From contig CANQOA010000011.1 of NCBI GenBank assembly GCA_947625355.1, positions 1 to 54,184 of the forward strand: a stretch of DNA of 54,184 nucleotides, read 5' to 3'. Made by a program: the position numbers and the translations under genes. Under the pieces are notes generated by a model. It was not told where the DNA came from. It was given only the letters and a program-made list of their open reading frames with translations, and ran no database searches. Below are positions 26,440-35,301 of this stretch, one piece after another. The DNA is from an uncultured Oscillospiraceae bacterium. Lineage in GTDB: Bacteria; Bacillota; Clostridia; Oscillospirales; Oscillospiraceae. Position 1 is the stretch's first letter. Each line of letters opens with the position of its first letter.

Positions 26440-28223
26440 AGGTGAAAGAACTGGAATACCCCTTCGACACGGAAGCGATCTTGGCCAGAAAGAAGAGGCT
26501 CCGGCGGGAGCTTTTGGAGAGCGGCGCGGCGTTTACTGACAAGAAAGTGGCCATCCTGGGTGGGTCCACCACCAGCGGTATCAAGCAGGTCCTGGAGCTG
26601 TTCCTGCTGAACTACGGCATTCGGCCGAGCTTTTATGAGTCGGAATATGACCAGTACTATCAGGACGCCATGTTCCCCAATCCGTCGCTGGAGGCGTTCG
26701 CGCCGGACGTCATCTATATCCATACCAGCAACCGGAACGTGACGGCCTGGCCCCAGGTGGCGGACAGCGCGGAGACCGTGGACGGTCTCATCCGGGCCGA
26801 GACGGACAGGTTCATCGGCATGTGGGACCGGCTGGCCGCGGTATATCACTGCCCCATCATCCAGAATAACTTCGAGATGCCGCTGTACCGCCTGATGGGC
26901 AACCGGGACGCCTATGACATCCATGGAGCCGTGAACTTCCTGACGCGGCTGAACATGGAGTTCTATGCGTATGCCCAGACCCATGAGAATTTCTATATTT
27001 GCGACATCAACTATATCTCCGCTGACTACGGGCTGAAGGAATGGTCAAAGCCGTTCTACTGGCATATGTACAAATACGCCCTGAACGTCTCCGCCATCCC
27101 GTATTTGTCCTTTAATGTGGCGAACATCATCAAGTCCCTGTTCGGAAAGAACAAGAAGGGCTTCGTGCTGGACCTGGACAACACCCTGTGGGGCGGCGTC
27201 ATCGGGGACGACGGCGTGGACAACATCGCGCTGGGACCGGAGGAGCCGGAGGGACAGGCCTATTCGGCGTTCCAGCGGTATATCAAGGCCCACAAGCAGC
27301 TGGGCGTACTGCTGAACATCGACTCGAAGAATGACCGCGACAACGCCATCGCCGGGATCGGGCACAGGGACAGCGCCTTCACCGAGGACGATTTCATCTG
27401 CGTCAAGGCCAACTGGGACCCCAAGGACAGAAACTTCGCGGCCATCGCCGAGGAGCTGAACCTGCTGCCGGAGAGCCTGGTGTTCATCGACGACAACCCG
27501 GCGGAGCGGCATATCGTCACCGAGCAGCTCAAGGGCGTGCAGGCGCCGGCCATCGGGGACGTGACCGAGTACATCCAGACCATCGACCGGTCCGGATTCT
27601 TTGAGGTGACGACCCTGTCCAAGGACGATCTGAAGCGCAACGAGATGTACCGGGAGAACGTCCAGAGGGCGCGGCTGGAGGCCAGCTTCGCGGATTATTC
27701 GGATTACCTGCGGAGCCTGGATATGTCGGCGGTCATCCGGCCCTTTGAGCCGGCCTATATGGCCCGGATCGCCCAGCTGAGCAACAAGTCCAACCAGTTC
27801 AACCTGACGACCCGGCGGTACACCCAGGCGGAGCTCGAGCAGACGGCGGCGGACCCCGACTATATCACCCTGTACGGCAAGCTGACGGACCGGTTCGGAG
27901 ACAACGGCGTGGTGTCGGTGGTGATCGGCCATGTGGCGGGCGAGGCGTGCCATGTGGACCTGTGGATCATGAGCTGCCGGGTGCTGAAGCGGGATATGGA
28001 ATACGCCATGATGGACGCGCTGGCGCATGCCTGCCAGGCCCGGGGCGTGAAAAAGATCGTGGGGCATTATTATCCCACGGCTAAGAACGGGATGGTCCGG
28101 GAGTTCTATGGAGCCCAGGGATTCACGAAAGTGTCCGAGGACGGGCAGGGCAACACCGACTGGGAGTACGAGCTCGGCGGCGATTATGAGAACAAAAACA
28201 AAGTGATCAGAATAGAGGAATAA
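26436..28223 (+). CDS. FkbH-like HAD-IIIC protein with C-terminal GNAT-like domain
   Basis: 595 residues in three parts. Residues 1-240 are the N-terminal FkbH region with an SGNH-like GGSTTSG. The HAD-IIIC domain starts at VLDLDNTLWGG (Asp246, Asp248) and includes NIDSKNDRDNA and VFIDDNPAER. A C-terminal acyltransferase-like domain spans about 430-590 and contains SNKSNQFNLTTRRY, a hallmark of the family. Characterised FkbH and OzmB enzymes take the glyceryl group of 1,3-bisphosphoglycerate, dephosphorylate it and load it on an acyl carrier protein. An ACP gene follows 13 bases later, which fits exactly. Here the product probably feeds polymer decoration rather than a polyketide. Other polysaccharide-associated FkbH proteins may use other acyl groups. 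Confidence 0.88.
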   Translation: MKVKELEYPFDTEAILARKKRLRRELLESGAAFTDKKVAILGGSTTSGIKQVLELFLLNYGIRPSFYESEYDQYYQDAMFPNPSLEAFAPDVIYIHTSNRNVTAWPQVADSAETVDGLIRAETDRFIGMWDRLAAVYHCPIIQNNFEMPLYRLMGNRDAYDIHGAVNFLTRLNMEFYAYAQTHENFYICDINYISADYGLKEWSKPFYWHMYKYALNVSAIPYLSFNVANIIKSLFGKNKKGFVLDLDNTLWGGVIGDDGVDNIALGPEEPEGQAYSAFQRYIKAHKQLGVLLNIDSKNDRDNAIAGIGHRDSAFTEDDFICVKANWDPKDRNFAAIAEELNLLPESLVFIDDNPAERHIVTEQLKGVQAPAIGDVTEYIQTIDRSGFFEVTTLSKDDLKRNEMYRENVQRARLEASFADYSDYLRSLDMSAVIRPFEPAYMARIAQLSNKSNQFNLTTRRYTQAELEQTAADPDYITLYGKLTDRFGDNGVVSVVIGHVAGEACHVDLWIMSCRVLKRDMEYAMMDALAHACQARGVKKIVGHYYPTAKNGMVREFYGAQGFTKVSEDGQGNTDWEYELGGDYENKNKVIRIEE

Positions 28224-28236
28224 AGGAGAATAGACC

Positions 28237-28479
28237 ATGACGAGAGCAGAAGTTTACGAGCGGCTGAACGGGGTGTTTCGGGACGTGTTCGACGACGAGA
28301 CCATCACCGTGTGCGACGAGACCACCTCGGATGACGTCGAGGGCTGGGACAGTCTGGAGCACATCAACCTGGTGGTGGCCGTGGAGAGCGAGTTCGGCAT
28401 CCGCTTCAATATGGGCGAGGTCAACAAGCTGAAAAACGTGGGGGAGATGGCGGACATCATCCTGCGGCAACTGGGGTGA
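28237..28479 (+). CDS. Acyl carrier protein (second, FkbH partner)
   Basis: 80 residues. The phosphopantetheine site is Ser39 in GWDSLEHINLVV, a canonical carrier motif, followed by VESEFGIRF. It begins 13 bases after the FkbH-like stop, behind AAAGGAG. FkbH proteins load a dedicated carrier of this type, so it is most likely the glyceryl (or related) carrier. Its sequence differs from the carrier at 13605-13835, so the locus may handle two different acyl chains. Downstream the reading passes to the DUF1919-like gene after 84 bases. Confidence 0.92.
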   Translation: MTRAEVYERLNGVFRDVFDDETITVCDETTSDDVEGWDSLEHINLVVAVESEFGIRFNMGEVNKLKNVGEMADIILRQLG

Positions 28480-28563
28480 CCCGGAAGGAAAGTGGCTGCG
28501 TATCCGCATCGATAAGGCTTGGATATCCCGAGAGCCTATGACCAGCAAAAGGAGGCAGGCGGG

Positions 28564-29229
28564 ATGGATGTCATAAAGATCATAGCGAAATACAGCGAAC
28601 TGCGCGACAGAGGCCGGTATTATTTGCTCAGAGACAAGAGGGAGAGCCTGCACGACAGACTCAAGGAAAAAAGCCTTATCGTTCTCAGCAGCGACTGCCT
28701 CGGCGGAAAACTGATGAAGGATTATATGCTTCCCTGCTACACGCCGACTGTGAACATATGGTTCACGGGGGAGGATTTTCTGAAGATCTGTGAGGACCCG
28801 CAGAGGTATTTCCGTCAGGAGATCACAGAGGGCGAGGCGGATTTTGAAAATCACCCGACGGGGATCGTCGACGATGTCGTGCTGCATTTCGGGCATGAGG
28901 AGAGATTTGAGGACGGCGCCAAAAAATGGAGAAGAGGCTGCAAGCTGTATGAGAAGGCGATAAAAGGTCCCCATGAGATCTGCGTCGTGATGACAGACCG
29001 AAACGGATTCGCGCCCGAACTGGTCGAGCGGTTCGAAAAGCTGCCCTATCGCTATAAAGTGCTGTTCACGCACCGGAAATATGAGAATGCCCCGCACACG
29101 TTTTATATGAAGGGGGAGGACTCCAGGGAATGCGTAGACACCATAACCCGTTTTGAACACGTGATCTCATTGAAACGGCGGTATGAACGCTTTGACTTTT
29201 ATCAGTGGTTCCGCGAAATATACTTATAA
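28564..29229 (+). CDS. DUF1919-like polysaccharide-locus protein
   Basis: 221 residues, soluble, no signal peptide or membrane helix. SLIVLSSDCLGGKLMKDYML near the N-terminus, then TPTVNIWFTGEDFLKI and HFGHEERFEDGAKKWRRGC, are the blocks I associate with DUF1919, a family of unknown function common in capsule clusters and sometimes labelled exopolysaccharide biosynthesis protein. ATG 28564 is chosen because AAAAGGAGG lies 8 bases upstream; TTG 28519 would give 15 more residues. The gene is visibly poorer in G+C than its neighbours, with AAA, ATA and TTT codons used freely, so it may have been acquired separately. No function is assigned. Confidence 0.75.
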   Translation: MDVIKIIAKYSELRDRGRYYLLRDKRESLHDRLKEKSLIVLSSDCLGGKLMKDYMLPCYTPTVNIWFTGEDFLKICEDPQRYFRQEITEGEADFENHPTGIVDDVVLHFGHEERFEDGAKKWRRGCKLYEKAIKGPHEICVVMTDRNGFAPELVERFEKLPYRYKVLFTHRKYENAPHTFYMKGEDSRECVDTITRFEHVISLKRRYERFDFYQWFREIYL

Positions 29230-29308
29230 GCATTCATATCCGATATTCCATTGACGCCGCGGCGGCAATGGGAGTGCCTGGATTTTTACAGAACAGGAAT
29301 CATTCCCA

Positions 29309-30838
29309 ATGGAGATCACATCATTTTCCTTTTTTGCGATGGTGGGCGTGAGCCTGCTGATCTACTGGCATATGCCGGCCCGGCACCAGTGGAAGCTGCT
29401 GCTGGCGGACAGCATCATTTTCTACTTTGCCAACGCCACCTGGTACACGTTCGCCTACGTGGCCGTGAGCGCGGCGAGCGTATACGGGGCGACGAGGTAT
29501 TTTGCGCGGCAGAGCGACGGAAAAGCAAAAAAACGAGTCCTGGCGCTGACGCTGGCGGTGAACGTCGGCATCCTGGCGGTGCTCAAGTATACCAACCTGG
29601 CGATCCATACCTTCAACTTTCTGGGGGAGCGCATCCTGCGCGTCCGGGGCGTCAGCGACGTGGCGTGGCTGGCGCCGCTGGCGGTCAGCTTTTACACGCT
29701 CCAGCTGGTGTCCTATCTGCTGGACTGCTACTGGGGCGTGGCGGAGCCCTTTGAGAACGTCCTGCATACGGCGCTGTACACCATTTATTTCCCCCTGATG
29801 ACCAGCGGCCCCATCTGTCGGTTCGACGAGCTGGGCCGGCAGCTGTTCGAGGAACACCGGTTCGACTACGGCCGGGTCAGGGATGGGCTCATCCGCGTCG
29901 CCTGGGGGCTTTTCAAAAAGCTGGCCATCGCCAACCGGGCGGCGGTGATCGCGGAGGGGCTGTGGACCGCGCCGGAGACCAGCCGGGGGATCTGCGTGTG
30001 GATCGCCACGGCGGTGTATCTGGTGCAGCTGTATACGGATTTTTCCGGCGTGATGGATATCGCGCTGGGGGTGTCGGGCTGCTTCGGGATCACCCTGCCG
30101 GAGAATTTCCGCGCGCCGTTTTTCTCCCGGAACATCCAGGAATTCTGGCGCCGGTGGCATATCACCCTGGGCACCTGGCTTCGGGACTATATCATGAATC
30201 CCCTGCTGAAGTCCGGCCCCTTCATCCGGCTGGGAGCGGCCTGCAAACGGAGGTTTGGCAGGAAGCGGGGGAGGAAGGTGCCCTCCTATGCGGCGATGCT
30301 GGCGCTATGGTCCTGTATGGGACTGTGGCATGGGAACAGCTGGAAGTATATCATCGGCGAGGGCTGGTGGTTCTGGTTCGTGATCGTATCGGGGCAGCTG
30401 CTGGAGCCAGTGTTCCAAAAGATGAAAACGGGGCTGCGTATCCGGGAGGAGAGCGGCTGGTGGCACGCGTTCCAGTCGCTGCGGACACTGACGCTGTGGA
30501 TGTTCGGCATGCTGTTTTTCCGGGCGGCGTCCCTGCCGGACGCCCTGACGCGGCTGGGGGCCAGTCTGCATGGTCTGCTGGATGCGGGCCTTTTGCAGGG
30601 GATCAATCTGGCGGTCCCCTTTGCGGATCTGGGCGGGATCGGCGGCCTGGCAGTGATGGGGCTGGGCTTTCTTGCCGTGCTCGCCGTGGACTATATGAAA
30701 TACAGGGACATCAACGTATTGGAGAAGCTGGCGGGCCTGCGGTGGCCCTATCGCTGGGCGGTCTATTACGTCATCGTGCTGGTGGTGTTCTGCTCGCTGG
30801 ACATCGCGGCGCAGGAGTCGATCTACGCCCAGTTTTGA
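29309..30838 (+). CDS. MBOAT-family membrane O-acyltransferase (DltB/AlgI-like)
   Basis: 509 residues with about 10-12 membrane helices. QEFWRRWHITLGTWLRDYI is the signature of bacterial MBOAT proteins. The invariant catalytic His341 lies in MGLWHGNSW. YTDFSGVMDIALGVSGCFGI and PLMTSGPICRF are further AlgI/DltB blocks. Such proteins take an acyl group from a cytoplasmic carrier across the membrane to an SGNH partner or directly to a polymer. An SGNH protein and two acyl carrier proteins are encoded in the same locus. ATG 29309 has AGGAA about 10 bases upstream. It is the last gene of the polysaccharide locus; no intrinsic terminator follows before the next promoter. Confidence 0.93.
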   Translation: MEITSFSFFAMVGVSLLIYWHMPARHQWKLLLADSIIFYFANATWYTFAYVAVSAASVYGATRYFARQSDGKAKKRVLALTLAVNVGILAVLKYTNLAIHTFNFLGERILRVRGVSDVAWLAPLAVSFYTLQLVSYLLDCYWGVAEPFENVLHTALYTIYFPLMTSGPICRFDELGRQLFEEHRFDYGRVRDGLIRVAWGLFKKLAIANRAAVIAEGLWTAPETSRGICVWIATAVYLVQLYTDFSGVMDIALGVSGCFGITLPENFRAPFFSRNIQEFWRRWHITLGTWLRDYIMNPLLKSGPFIRLGAACKRRFGRKRGRKVPSYAAMLALWSCMGLWHGNSWKYIIGEGWWFWFVIVSGQLLEPVFQKMKTGLRIREESGWWHAFQSLRTLTLWMFGMLFFRAASLPDALTRLGASLHGLLDAGLLQGINLAVPFADLGGIGGLAVMGLGFLAVLAVDYMKYRDINVLEKLAGLRWPYRWAVYYVIVLVVFCSLDIAAQESIYAQF

Positions 30839-30868
30839 GGGACCGGCGGGATGGCCGGCGAAAAGCTG

Positions 30869-30896
30869 TTGCATCCAAGTGAAAATGTGGTACAAT
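30869..30896 (+). promoter_or_regulatory. Sigma-A-type promoter of the M16C peptidase gene
   Basis: TTGCAT at 30869-30874 and TACAAT at 30891-30896 are separated by 16 bases. The -10 box lies inside the left arm of a perfect inverted repeat. Transcription would start near 30903. Confidence 0.7.
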
Positions 30897-30922
30897 AGCG
30901 GCAAAGCCGCTATTGTACCACA
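30886..30922. promoter_or_regulatory. Perfect 17-bp inverted repeat over the -10 box (probable operator)
   Basis: The left arm 30886-30902 (TGTGGTACAATAGCGGC) is the exact reverse complement of 30906-30922, with an AAA loop. No T-run follows on either strand, so it is not a normal terminator. Because transcription would start in the loop, the structure would work as DNA, most simply as a repressor site. Confidence 0.6.
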
Positions 30923-31018
30923 AAATACCACGGAGGAAACATCCATTGTGCCCGGCGCTGCCGGCGCACGAGAACACATTGGCGGGGCAGCGGCCCATAC
31001 CGCCGGAAAGGACGCAAC

Positions 31019-33910
31019 ATGCAAAAAGGAGATATGATCCGCGGGTTCCAGGTCCTGTATTCCCAGGCGCTGCCGGAGATCGGGGCCACTATGTGGCGGA
31101 TGGAGCACGCCAAGACCGGCGCGCAGACCATCTGGCTGGACCGGCCGGACGATAACAAGACCTTTGCCATCACCTTCAAGACCATCCCCCAGGATGACAC
31201 CGGCGTGTTCCATATTTTGGAGCACTCGGTGCTGAACGGCTCGGAGAAGTATCCGGTGAAGGAGCCCTTTGTGGAGCTGCTCAAGAGCTCCATGGCCACC
31301 TTTCTCAACGCCATGACCTTCCCGGACAAGACCATGTACCCCGTGTCCAGCCGCAACGACCAGGACTTTTTGAATCTGATCGACGTATATATGGACGCAG
31401 TGCTGCATCCGCTGAGCATCTCCGATCCCCACAGCTTCCTGCAGGAGGGCTGGCACTATGAGCTGGACAGCCCCGAGGGGGAGCTGCGCTGCAACGGTGT
31501 GGTCTACAACGAGATGAAGGGCGTGTTCGCCTCGCCGGATTCGGTGCTGTCCGGGGAGCTGGGACGGCTGCTGTTCCCGGACAACTGCTATGGCTATGAG
31601 TCCGGCGGCCATCCGGATCACATCCCGGAGCTGACCTATGAGAATTACCTGGCCAGCCACGCCCGGTTCTATCACCCCTCCAACTCCTATATCTTCCTGG
31701 ACGGCCAGATGGACCTGGACACCGTCCTGGGGAAGATCGACGGCTTTTTGGCGGATTATGAGCGCATCGATCCCAACGCGGACATCCCCCTGCAGGCGCC
31801 GGTGCACCCTGCGGAGAGCACCTGCCGCTATGAGATCGGCCCGGAGGAGGACGCGGCCAACAAGGCCATCCTGGCCGCGGGGTGGGTGTTCGGCGAATAC
31901 GCCGAGCTGGAGAAGAGCATGGCCTTTTCTGTGCTGACCAGCGCCCTGTGCGGCTCCAACGAGGCGCCGCTGACCAAGGCGCTGCTGGACGAGGGTCTGT
32001 GCGAGGACGTGTCTTTCGAGGGCGTGGACGGCATCGAGCAGCTGTACGCCATGCTGGTGATCCGCAACGCCGCTCCCGCCGACAAGGACCGCATCTGGGC
32101 CACGGTGGAAAAGACCCTGGCGGACCAGGCGGGCAACGGCCTGGACCATGAGCGGCTGCACAGCATCCTCAACCGCCTGGAGTTCGTCACCCGGGAGAAG
32201 GATTTCGGCACCATGCCCCGGGGGCTGGTGTACGCCATCAACGCCATGACCACCTGGCTCTATGGCGGCGACCCGGCGGAGAACTTCCGCTTTGACGCGA
32301 TGTTCGCCTCCCTGCGGGAGAAGATCGACGCCGGCTGGTTCGAGGGCTTTTTGCGCCAGACGCTGCTGGACAATCCCCACACGGCGCGGGTGTGCATGCT
32401 GCCCTCCAAGACCTTGGGCGCGGAAAAGCGCCAAGCGGAGGCGGAGCGCCTGGCGGCGGTGAAGGCCGGCTGGGACAAGGCGCGCATCGACGCCGTGCTG
32501 GCCCAGTTCGCGGCTCTGCGCGCCCGGCAGGAGGCCCCGGACACGCCCGAGGCGCTGGCCTGCCTGCCGGTCCTCTCGGTCAGCGACATCCCGGAGAAGG
32601 GGGTGCGCCTTGTCCAGAACGTGGGGCAGCTGGAGGGCGTGACGGTGCTGCATCAGCCCGTGGAGACCGACGGCATCACCTATCTGGACCTGTATTTCTC
32701 CCTGGCGGACCTGCCGGTGGCCGAGCTGCAGAAGGCGAAGCTGCTGGCAAAGCTGCTGAGCCAGGTGGCCACGGAGCACTACTCCGTGCTGGAGCTGCAC
32801 AGCCAGCTGGAGGGCTCGCTGGGACGGTTCTCCGCGGCGATGAACGTCTGCGCCGAGCCGGAAGAGCTGGCGAAGGCGACGCCGTACCTGACGGTGAACC
32901 TCTCCATGCTATCCGACCGGAAGCAGGACGCCGTCCGGCTGCTGGACGAGATCCTCAACCGCTCCCGGTTCGACGACACCGCCTATATCTATAACATCCT
33001 GCGCCAGGAGCGCATCGAGATGGAGCAGACCATCGTCATGCGGGGCAACGGCTACGGCGCCATGCGGGTGTCCGCCCAGTGCTCCGCCCGGGGCGCCGTG
33101 AGCGAGGCGGTCCAGGGCATCAGCATGCTGCGCATGCTCCAGGCGGCGGAGAAGGACTTTGACCGGTCCGGGAAGGCGCTGTGCCAGGAGCTGGGCGCGC
33201 TGTGCGCCAAGCTCTTCACCCTGCAGCGGCTCACCGTGAGCCTCACCGGACCGGAGGACGACGGCCTTGTGGGGGACGTGATGGCAGTGCTTGGCAGCGC
33301 GCCCATGGGCCCGGCGGCGGTGTACGCGCCCCTGCCGGCCAAGAAGGAGGGCTTCCTCATCCCGGCGGAGATCGGCTTCGCCGCCGAGGCCGCCAACCTC
33401 AACGGCTTGGGCACGGCCTTCTCCGGGGCCGCCCTGGTGGCCGGGCAGCTGCTGACCTTCGATTACCTCTGGAGCGAGGTGCGCGTCAAGGGCGGCGCTT
33501 ACGGCGTGGCGCTCTCCGTGCGGCCCATGGGCGACGTGGGCTTCACCAGCTTCCGGGACCCCAGCCCGGCCAAGACTCTGGAGACCTTCGCCCGGTCCGG
33601 CCAGGCGCTGCGGGACGTGTGCGCCGGCGGCGACATCGGCAAGTATATCGTCAGCACCATCGCCTCCACCGAGCCGGTGCTGTCCCCCTGGATGGAGGGC
33701 AGCCGGGCGGCGAGCCTCTGGCTGAACGGCCAGGGCCAGGAGGACCTGGACCGGCAGCGCCGGGAGATCCTCCGGACCACGCCGGAACAGCTGACCGCCG
33801 TCGCGGACACCATCGAGCGGGTCTGCGCGGCCGGCCACGTGTGCGTCATCGGCGGACAGGCCGTGCTGGACGCCTGCCAGGGACTGGACAGCGTGGAGCC
33901 CCTGCAGTAA
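31019..33910 (+). CDS. M16C zinc metallopeptidase (insulinase / presequence-protease-like)
   Basis: 963 residues, the usual length for M16C peptidases, whose two halves close around a peptide. The inverted zinc motif is HILEH at residues 65-69, and the third ligand Glu165 lies in NEMKGVF. There is no signal peptide, so it should degrade peptides in the cytoplasm, such as cleaved signal peptides or imported oligopeptides. The second half keeps the fold but lacks a zinc motif, as expected. ATG 31019 has AAAGGA 7 bases upstream. The gene is a single-gene unit: its own promoter with an overlapping inverted repeat lies at 30869-30922, and a terminator follows at 33927-33955. Confidence 0.95.
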   Translation: MQKGDMIRGFQVLYSQALPEIGATMWRMEHAKTGAQTIWLDRPDDNKTFAITFKTIPQDDTGVFHILEHSVLNGSEKYPVKEPFVELLKSSMATFLNAMTFPDKTMYPVSSRNDQDFLNLIDVYMDAVLHPLSISDPHSFLQEGWHYELDSPEGELRCNGVVYNEMKGVFASPDSVLSGELGRLLFPDNCYGYESGGHPDHIPELTYENYLASHARFYHPSNSYIFLDGQMDLDTVLGKIDGFLADYERIDPNADIPLQAPVHPAESTCRYEIGPEEDAANKAILAAGWVFGEYAELEKSMAFSVLTSALCGSNEAPLTKALLDEGLCEDVSFEGVDGIEQLYAMLVIRNAAPADKDRIWATVEKTLADQAGNGLDHERLHSILNRLEFVTREKDFGTMPRGLVYAINAMTTWLYGGDPAENFRFDAMFASLREKIDAGWFEGFLRQTLLDNPHTARVCMLPSKTLGAEKRQAEAERLAAVKAGWDKARIDAVLAQFAALRARQEAPDTPEALACLPVLSVSDIPEKGVRLVQNVGQLEGVTVLHQPVETDGITYLDLYFSLADLPVAELQKAKLLAKLLSQVATEHYSVLELHSQLEGSLGRFSAAMNVCAEPEELAKATPYLTVNLSMLSDRKQDAVRLLDEILNRSRFDDTAYIYNILRQERIEMEQTIVMRGNGYGAMRVSAQCSARGAVSEAVQGISMLRMLQAAEKDFDRSGKALCQELGALCAKLFTLQRLTVSLTGPEDDGLVGDVMAVLGSAPMGPAAVYAPLPAKKEGFLIPAEIGFAAEAANLNGLGTAFSGAALVAGQLLTFDYLWSEVRVKGGAYGVALSVRPMGDVGFTSFRDPSPAKTLETFARSGQALRDVCAGGDIGKYIVSTIASTEPVLSPWMEGSRAASLWLNGQGQEDLDRQRREILRTTPEQLTAVADTIERVCAAGHVCVIGGQAVLDACQGLDSVEPLQ

Positions 33911-33926
33911 ATGGCAATAATAGATA

Positions 33927-33955
33927 GGGACCGGCTCCGGCCGGTCCCGTTTTTT
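33927..33955 (+). terminator. Intrinsic terminator after the M16C peptidase gene
   Basis: An 8-bp stem GGGACCGG/CCGGTCCC with a 6-base loop, followed by one G and six T. Confidence 0.93.
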
Positions 33956-33980
33956 GTGGGGACGGCCTGTCTGTGATTCG

Positions 33981-34009
33981 TTGACAAGCGGACACCGGCG
34001 TGGTAAAAT
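33981..34009 (+). promoter_or_regulatory. Promoter of the pyrimidine operon
   Basis: TTGACA at 33981-33986 and TAAAAT at 34004-34009, 17 bases apart, with TG one base before the -10 box (extended -10). The leader to the GTG at 34071 is only about 55 bases. I see no attenuator or PyrR-type anti-antiterminator in it. Confidence 0.92.
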
Positions 34010-34070
34010 GCTGGAAATGGCGCTCCGGATGACGGGACGCCGCTTCAGTTGCCGAGAGGGGGAGCGCGCT

Positions 34071-35282
34071 GTGCAGGAACTGGTCCAGGCCGCTTTTTTC
34101 AACCCGAAGAGCTATTCCCATTTTTACGCCCCCAAGGGGACCATTCCCGCTTTTCCCAATGGAAAATATACCGTTTTTCCCGGTTTTTGCGATGTGCATG
34201 TGCATTTTCGTGAGCCGGGTTTTTCTTATAAAGAGACCGTCGCCACCGGCTCCGCCGCGGCGGCCCGGGGCGGCTATACCGCCGTGTGCGCCATGCCCAA
34301 CCTGGACCCGGTGCCGGACAGCGCCGAGACCCTGGCGGCGGAACGGGCCATCATCGGCCGGGACGCGGTCATCCCTGTGTACCCTTACGGGGCCATCACC
34401 GCGGGAGAGCGGGGGGAGCGCCTGGCGGACATGGAGGCCATGGCGCCGGACGTGATCGCCTTCTCCGACGACGGCCGGGGCGTGCAGTCCGAGAGCATGA
34501 TGCGCGCGGCCATGGAAAAGGCCAAAAGTTTGGGCAAGATCATCGCCGCCCACTGCGAGGAAAACAGCCTCCTGCACGGCGGATACATCCACGCCGGGGC
34601 CTACGCCGCCGCCCACGGCCACCGGGGCATCAGCTCCGAGAGCGAGTGGCGGCAGATCGAAAGGGACCTGCGCCTGGCGAAGGAGACCGGCTGCGCCTAC
34701 CATGTGTGCCACATCTCCACGAAGGAGAGCGTGGCCCTCATCCGCGCCGCCAAGGCCGAGGGCGTGGACGTGACATGCGAGACGGGGCCCCACTATCTCG
34801 TGCTGGACGAGGGCGACCTGCGGGAGGACGGCCGGTTCAAGATGAACCCGCCCCTGCGCTCGAAAGAGGACCGGGAAGCGCTGCTCGAGGGGCTGCTGGA
34901 CGGCACCATCGACATGATCGCCACCGACCACGCGCCCCACAGCGCGGAGGAAAAATCCCGGGGCCTGGAAAAGAGCGCCATGGGGATCGTGGGGCTGGAG
35001 ACCGCGTTCCCGGTGCTGTATACGAAGCTGGTGCGGCCGGGCATCCTGCCCCTGGAACGGCTCATAGAGCTTCTGGCCGACGCCCCCCGGCGGCGGTTCT
35101 GCATCCCGGCGGGGGAGGAATACGCGGTCTGGGAGCTGGACCGGCCCTACAGGGTGGACCCGGCGGACTTCCTCTCCAAGGGGAGGACCACGCCCTTCGC
35201 GGGCATGGGGGTCTATGGGGCCTGCGTGGCGACCGTCCGGAACGGACAGACGGTTTTTCAAAACGAAAAGTATTCACGATAG
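34071..35282 (+). CDS. pyrC: Dihydroorotase, class I
   Basis: 403 residues. It cyclises carbamoyl-aspartate to dihydroorotate, the third step of UMP synthesis. GFCDVHVHFREPG holds the metal-binding His-x-His, AHCEEN and CHISTKES further ligands, and ATDHAPHS the catalytic Asp. GTG 34071 is chosen because AGAGGGGGAG lies 6 bases upstream and the in-frame ATG codons at 34008, 34017 and 34029 lie within or too near the promoter. It is the first gene of the operon, just ahead of carB. Confidence 0.95.
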   Translation: MQELVQAAFFNPKSYSHFYAPKGTIPAFPNGKYTVFPGFCDVHVHFREPGFSYKETVATGSAAAARGGYTAVCAMPNLDPVPDSAETLAAERAIIGRDAVIPVYPYGAITAGERGERLADMEAMAPDVIAFSDDGRGVQSESMMRAAMEKAKSLGKIIAAHCEENSLLHGGYIHAGAYAAAHGHRGISSESEWRQIERDLRLAKETGCAYHVCHISTKESVALIRAAKAEGVDVTCETGPHYLVLDEGDLREDGRFKMNPPLRSKEDREALLEGLLDGTIDMIATDHAPHSAEEKSRGLEKSAMGIVGLETAFPVLYTKLVRPGILPLERLIELLADAPRRRFCIPAGEEYAVWELDRPYRVDPADFLSKGRTTPFAGMGVYGACVATVRNGQTVFQNEKYSR

Positions 35283-35301
35283 AACGACTCTGGAGGCAAA
35301 C

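Noticed and set aside
30886-30922. The inverted repeat as terminator of the polysaccharide operon
   Set aside because: It is followed by CAAAATACC rather than T residues, and a promoter overlaps its left arm.
30948-31037. A 29-codon GTG frame behind GGAGGAAAC that overlaps the M16C peptidase start, a possible leader peptide
   Set aside because: The ribosome site is good but the peptide has no regulatory codon run or conserved motif, and the peptidase has its own AAAGGA site.
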